Positions 6,617-7,799 of a DNA stretch of 7,799 bases are shown one piece after another. The stretch spans positions 56,749 through 64,547 of the forward strand of contig DDUM01000083.1 of assembly GCA_002344795.1 (NCBI GenBank). The letters are read 5' to 3'. Under the pieces are notes generated by a model. The model worked only from the letters and a program-made list of their open reading frames with translations, was not told where the DNA came from and did no database searches. The DNA comes from Flammeovirgaceae bacterium UBA2338 (GTDB lineage: Bacteria; Bacteroidota; Bacteroidia; Cytophagales; Cyclobacteriaceae). Numbering within the stretch: the stretch's first letter is position 1; each line of letters starts with the position of its first letter. Made by a program: the position numbers and the translations under genes.

Positions 6617-7129
6617 AAAATCATCTGCGATATCATCAATTTTCTTTCCCTTGTCTATTCGCATTTGCATTAGCACAGGATAGGAGCGATAGGTGAGTTT
6701 AATTTCTCTTTTGGAGTGATCTTTAAACGTAAGGCTCAGGCTATCGGCAGTCCAGTTATAGGAATCTGTTGGTAGAATATACTTTGGCTTTCCATATAAT
6801 CGTTCCATGCCTTTCATCAGTCGGGTGTCCTTGTGCGTGATTACGTCAATTTGGTATACCAATCCTTTGTAGGATTTCAACTCCAGCTTTTTCACCTTCA
6901 CCTCACCTATGTTTTTATAGTTTGGATTATCTACCTCGTACAAGGCAGCAGGAAATTCATTTTTTTCCAAAATGTCTTTTTTAAACTTGCTGCCTACAAC
7001 GCTATCTACTGGCATTCCCAAAATGATATCCTTAAAGCCATTTCTTTTTGCCAGCTCAGAATCATCTTGTGCCAAGCAGGCCAATTGAGAGAGCAGGAAT
7101 AATAAAGTGAATAACGTTCGACTAAACAT
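6614..7129 (-). CDS. Secreted protein of unknown function
   Basis: I do not recognise this 171-residue protein. It starts with a clear signal peptide: basic Arg4, hydrophobic core 6-18, and probable signal peptidase I cleavage after CLA-20, leaving an N-terminal Gln as is common in Bacteroidota. The QLAC sequence is a poor lipobox. The mature part is compact and charged. GFKDIILGMPVDSVVG (31-46) looks like a recurring N-terminal motif of small secreted Bacteroidota proteins. YGKPKYILP (112-120), a Trp (W126) and alternating strand-like segments to about 156 follow. An acidic tail ends in DDIADDF. No catalytic motif or transmembrane helix is seen, so a small periplasmic alpha/beta fold is a guess. 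The start lies 14 bp after the stop of the upstream DUF2911 gene on the same strand, indicating an operon. The stop codon lies in the heptamer array. Confidence 0.75.
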   Translation of the reverse strand: MFSRTLFTLLFLLSQLACLAQDDSELAKRNGFKDIILGMPVDSVVGSKFKKDILEKNEFPAALYEVDNPNYKNIGEVKVKKLELKSYKGLVYQIDVITHKDTRLMKGMERLYGKPKYILPTDSYNWTADSLSLTFKDHSKREIKLTYRSYPVLMQMRIDKGKKIDDIADDF

Positions 7130-7143
7130 TTCTAAAACAAATT

Positions 7144-7686
7144 TTATGGTTTAAGATCTGGCTCCTTGTACTTAACGGGAATGATAACCTTTGTCTTATC
7201 CCAATGGAAAAAAAAGTCTGCTTCATTATTTCTGGCATCAATCCCGATAGTGAGGGCTTCGGCTACCTCTTTTGTTGGCAACACGGGTACGTCTATGCGC
7301 AAAGCATCTTTTTTAGGATTGTAATTATATGATCCCCAGAGTCCAAGGTCGGTATTAAAGATTATTGTCCATGTTGTCTTATTCGGAATAGTGAAAATGG
7401 AGTAGGTACCTGCTTTTAACTCCTGTCCATTCACCATGATACTTCTAGTTATTGTAATCTCTGTTGCTTCGTTGGCACCTGTACGCCACACTTCACCAAA
7501 GGGCACTAATTTCCCGAAAATATCACGCCCATTTTTGTGTGGTTGGCTATAGACGATTTTCACGTAAGTGTCTTTATATCGGGAGGTGGTCACACTAAGT
7601 GGGCTTACCCGCTGCTCCTGGGCAAGAGAGGCATTGTAGATCATCAGGAAGATGGCGAAAATTATTAAGCTGCTTCTCATAGTCAT
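7144..7686 (-). CDS. DUF2911 domain-containing secreted protein
   Basis: This is a member of the DUF2911 family, whose biochemical function is unknown. With the ATG at 7686 it has 180 residues. The frame extends to a TTG at 7716, but that would add ten polar residues before the signal peptide, and the ATG at 7680 (178 residues) is equally plausible. Numbering from 7680, the signal peptide is residues 1-20 (MRSSLIIFAIFLMIYNASLA) with Gln21 first in the mature protein. The family hallmark follows: GRDIFGKLVPFGEVWRTG (51-68) and ANEATEI (69-75). Next come KAGTYSIFTIPNKTTWTIIF (89-108) and LGLWGSYNY (112-120). The strand-rich sequence suggests a small beta-sandwich in the periplasm. It is the first gene of a probable two-gene operon, 14 bp ahead of an unrecognised secreted protein, and is divergent from a dCMP-deaminase-like gene. 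Confidence 0.85.
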   Translation of the reverse strand: MTMRSSLIIFAIFLMIYNASLAQEQRVSPLSVTTSRYKDTYVKIVYSQPHKNGRDIFGKLVPFGEVWRTGANEATEITITRSIMVNGQELKAGTYSIFTIPNKTTWTIIFNTDLGLWGSYNYNPKKDALRIDVPVLPTKEVAEALTIGIDARNNEADFFFHWDKTKVIIPVKYKEPDLKP

Positions 7687-7769
7687 TGGTGGCGAATATA
7701 ACAATTTTGGTTCCAATCCTTAATTTTACAGCTTGCCAGATGATTTTCAATTCACTTACTTAAGAAACG

Positions 7770-7799
7770 ATGCATAGACCTGCCTTTGATGACATTTAT
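7770..7799 (+). CDS. Start of a probable deoxycytidylate (dCMP) deaminase family gene, 3'-truncated by the window edge
   Basis: Only ten codons from ATG 7770 are visible, reading MHRPAFDDIY and open to the end of the window. The pattern (M-x-RP-x-FDDIY, usually continuing M-x-LA) is what I know from the N-terminus of ComE/dCMP-deaminase family proteins in Bacteroidota. These deaminate dCMP to dUMP for thymidylate synthesis. The zinc-binding HxE/CxxC residues would lie beyond the window, so the call rests on ten residues and on the sensible divergent placement from the DUF2911 gene. Confidence 0.55.
   Translation, partial: MHRPAFDDIY

Noticed and set aside
7687..7716. TTG start at 7716 for the DUF2911 gene.
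   Set aside because: It would place ten polar residues ahead of a normal signal peptide; the ATG at 7686 or 7680 gives a standard export signal.
1..7799. A CRISPR array, given the Cas6 gene.
   Set aside because: No regularly spaced 25-40 bp repeats occur anywhere in the window. The only short-period arrays are the 7-bp units at 6549-6616 and the degenerate words at 3144-3324, neither of which has spacer structure.

Overview
The window looks like a chromosomal segment from a Bacteroidota bacterium, most likely of the Cytophagales type (the order is inferred). The evidence is a type IX secretion system (T9SS) Plug-family protein, a phylum-specific secretion component. There is also a DUF2911 protein and a lipoprotein PQQ-type dehydrogenase, both common in this phylum. 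Matches to the Bacteroidota -7 promoter element (TAnnTTTG) lie ahead of some genes, and the base composition is moderately AT-rich. All gene functions are family assignments made by eye.

Layout from left to right. Positions 1-681 (+) hold the C-terminal part of a Cas6-family CRISPR RNA endoribonuclease whose start lies before the window. Its stop overlaps by 4 bp the stop of a convergent T9SS Plug-like gene (678-1931, -). Behind that come a lipoate-protein ligase (2072-3052, -) and a YheS-like ABC-F ATPase (3335-5242, -). The 282-bp gap between those two holds a degenerate intergenic repeat. A divergent promoter region with a perfect 8-bp hairpin separates the ABC-F gene from a secreted lipoprotein of the PQQ-dependent sugar/sorbosone dehydrogenase family (5369-6544, +). 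This gene converges on a probable two-gene operon of secreted proteins: a DUF2911 protein (7144-7686, -) and an unrecognised periplasmic protein (6614-7129, -). Between the convergent gene ends lies an inverted array of 7-bp units. The last 30 bases begin a divergent (+) gene whose first ten residues resemble deoxycytidylate deaminases.

The genes do not form one pathway. Most are housekeeping or envelope genes in small transcription units. The accessory element is the cas6 end at the left edge, which suggests that a CRISPR-Cas locus lies just outside the window and that this window contains its right boundary. No CRISPR array, tRNA, rRNA, transposase or complete mobile element is visible. The most unusual non-coding feature is the heptamer array at 6549-6616. 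I did not find a convincing new multi-gene system here.
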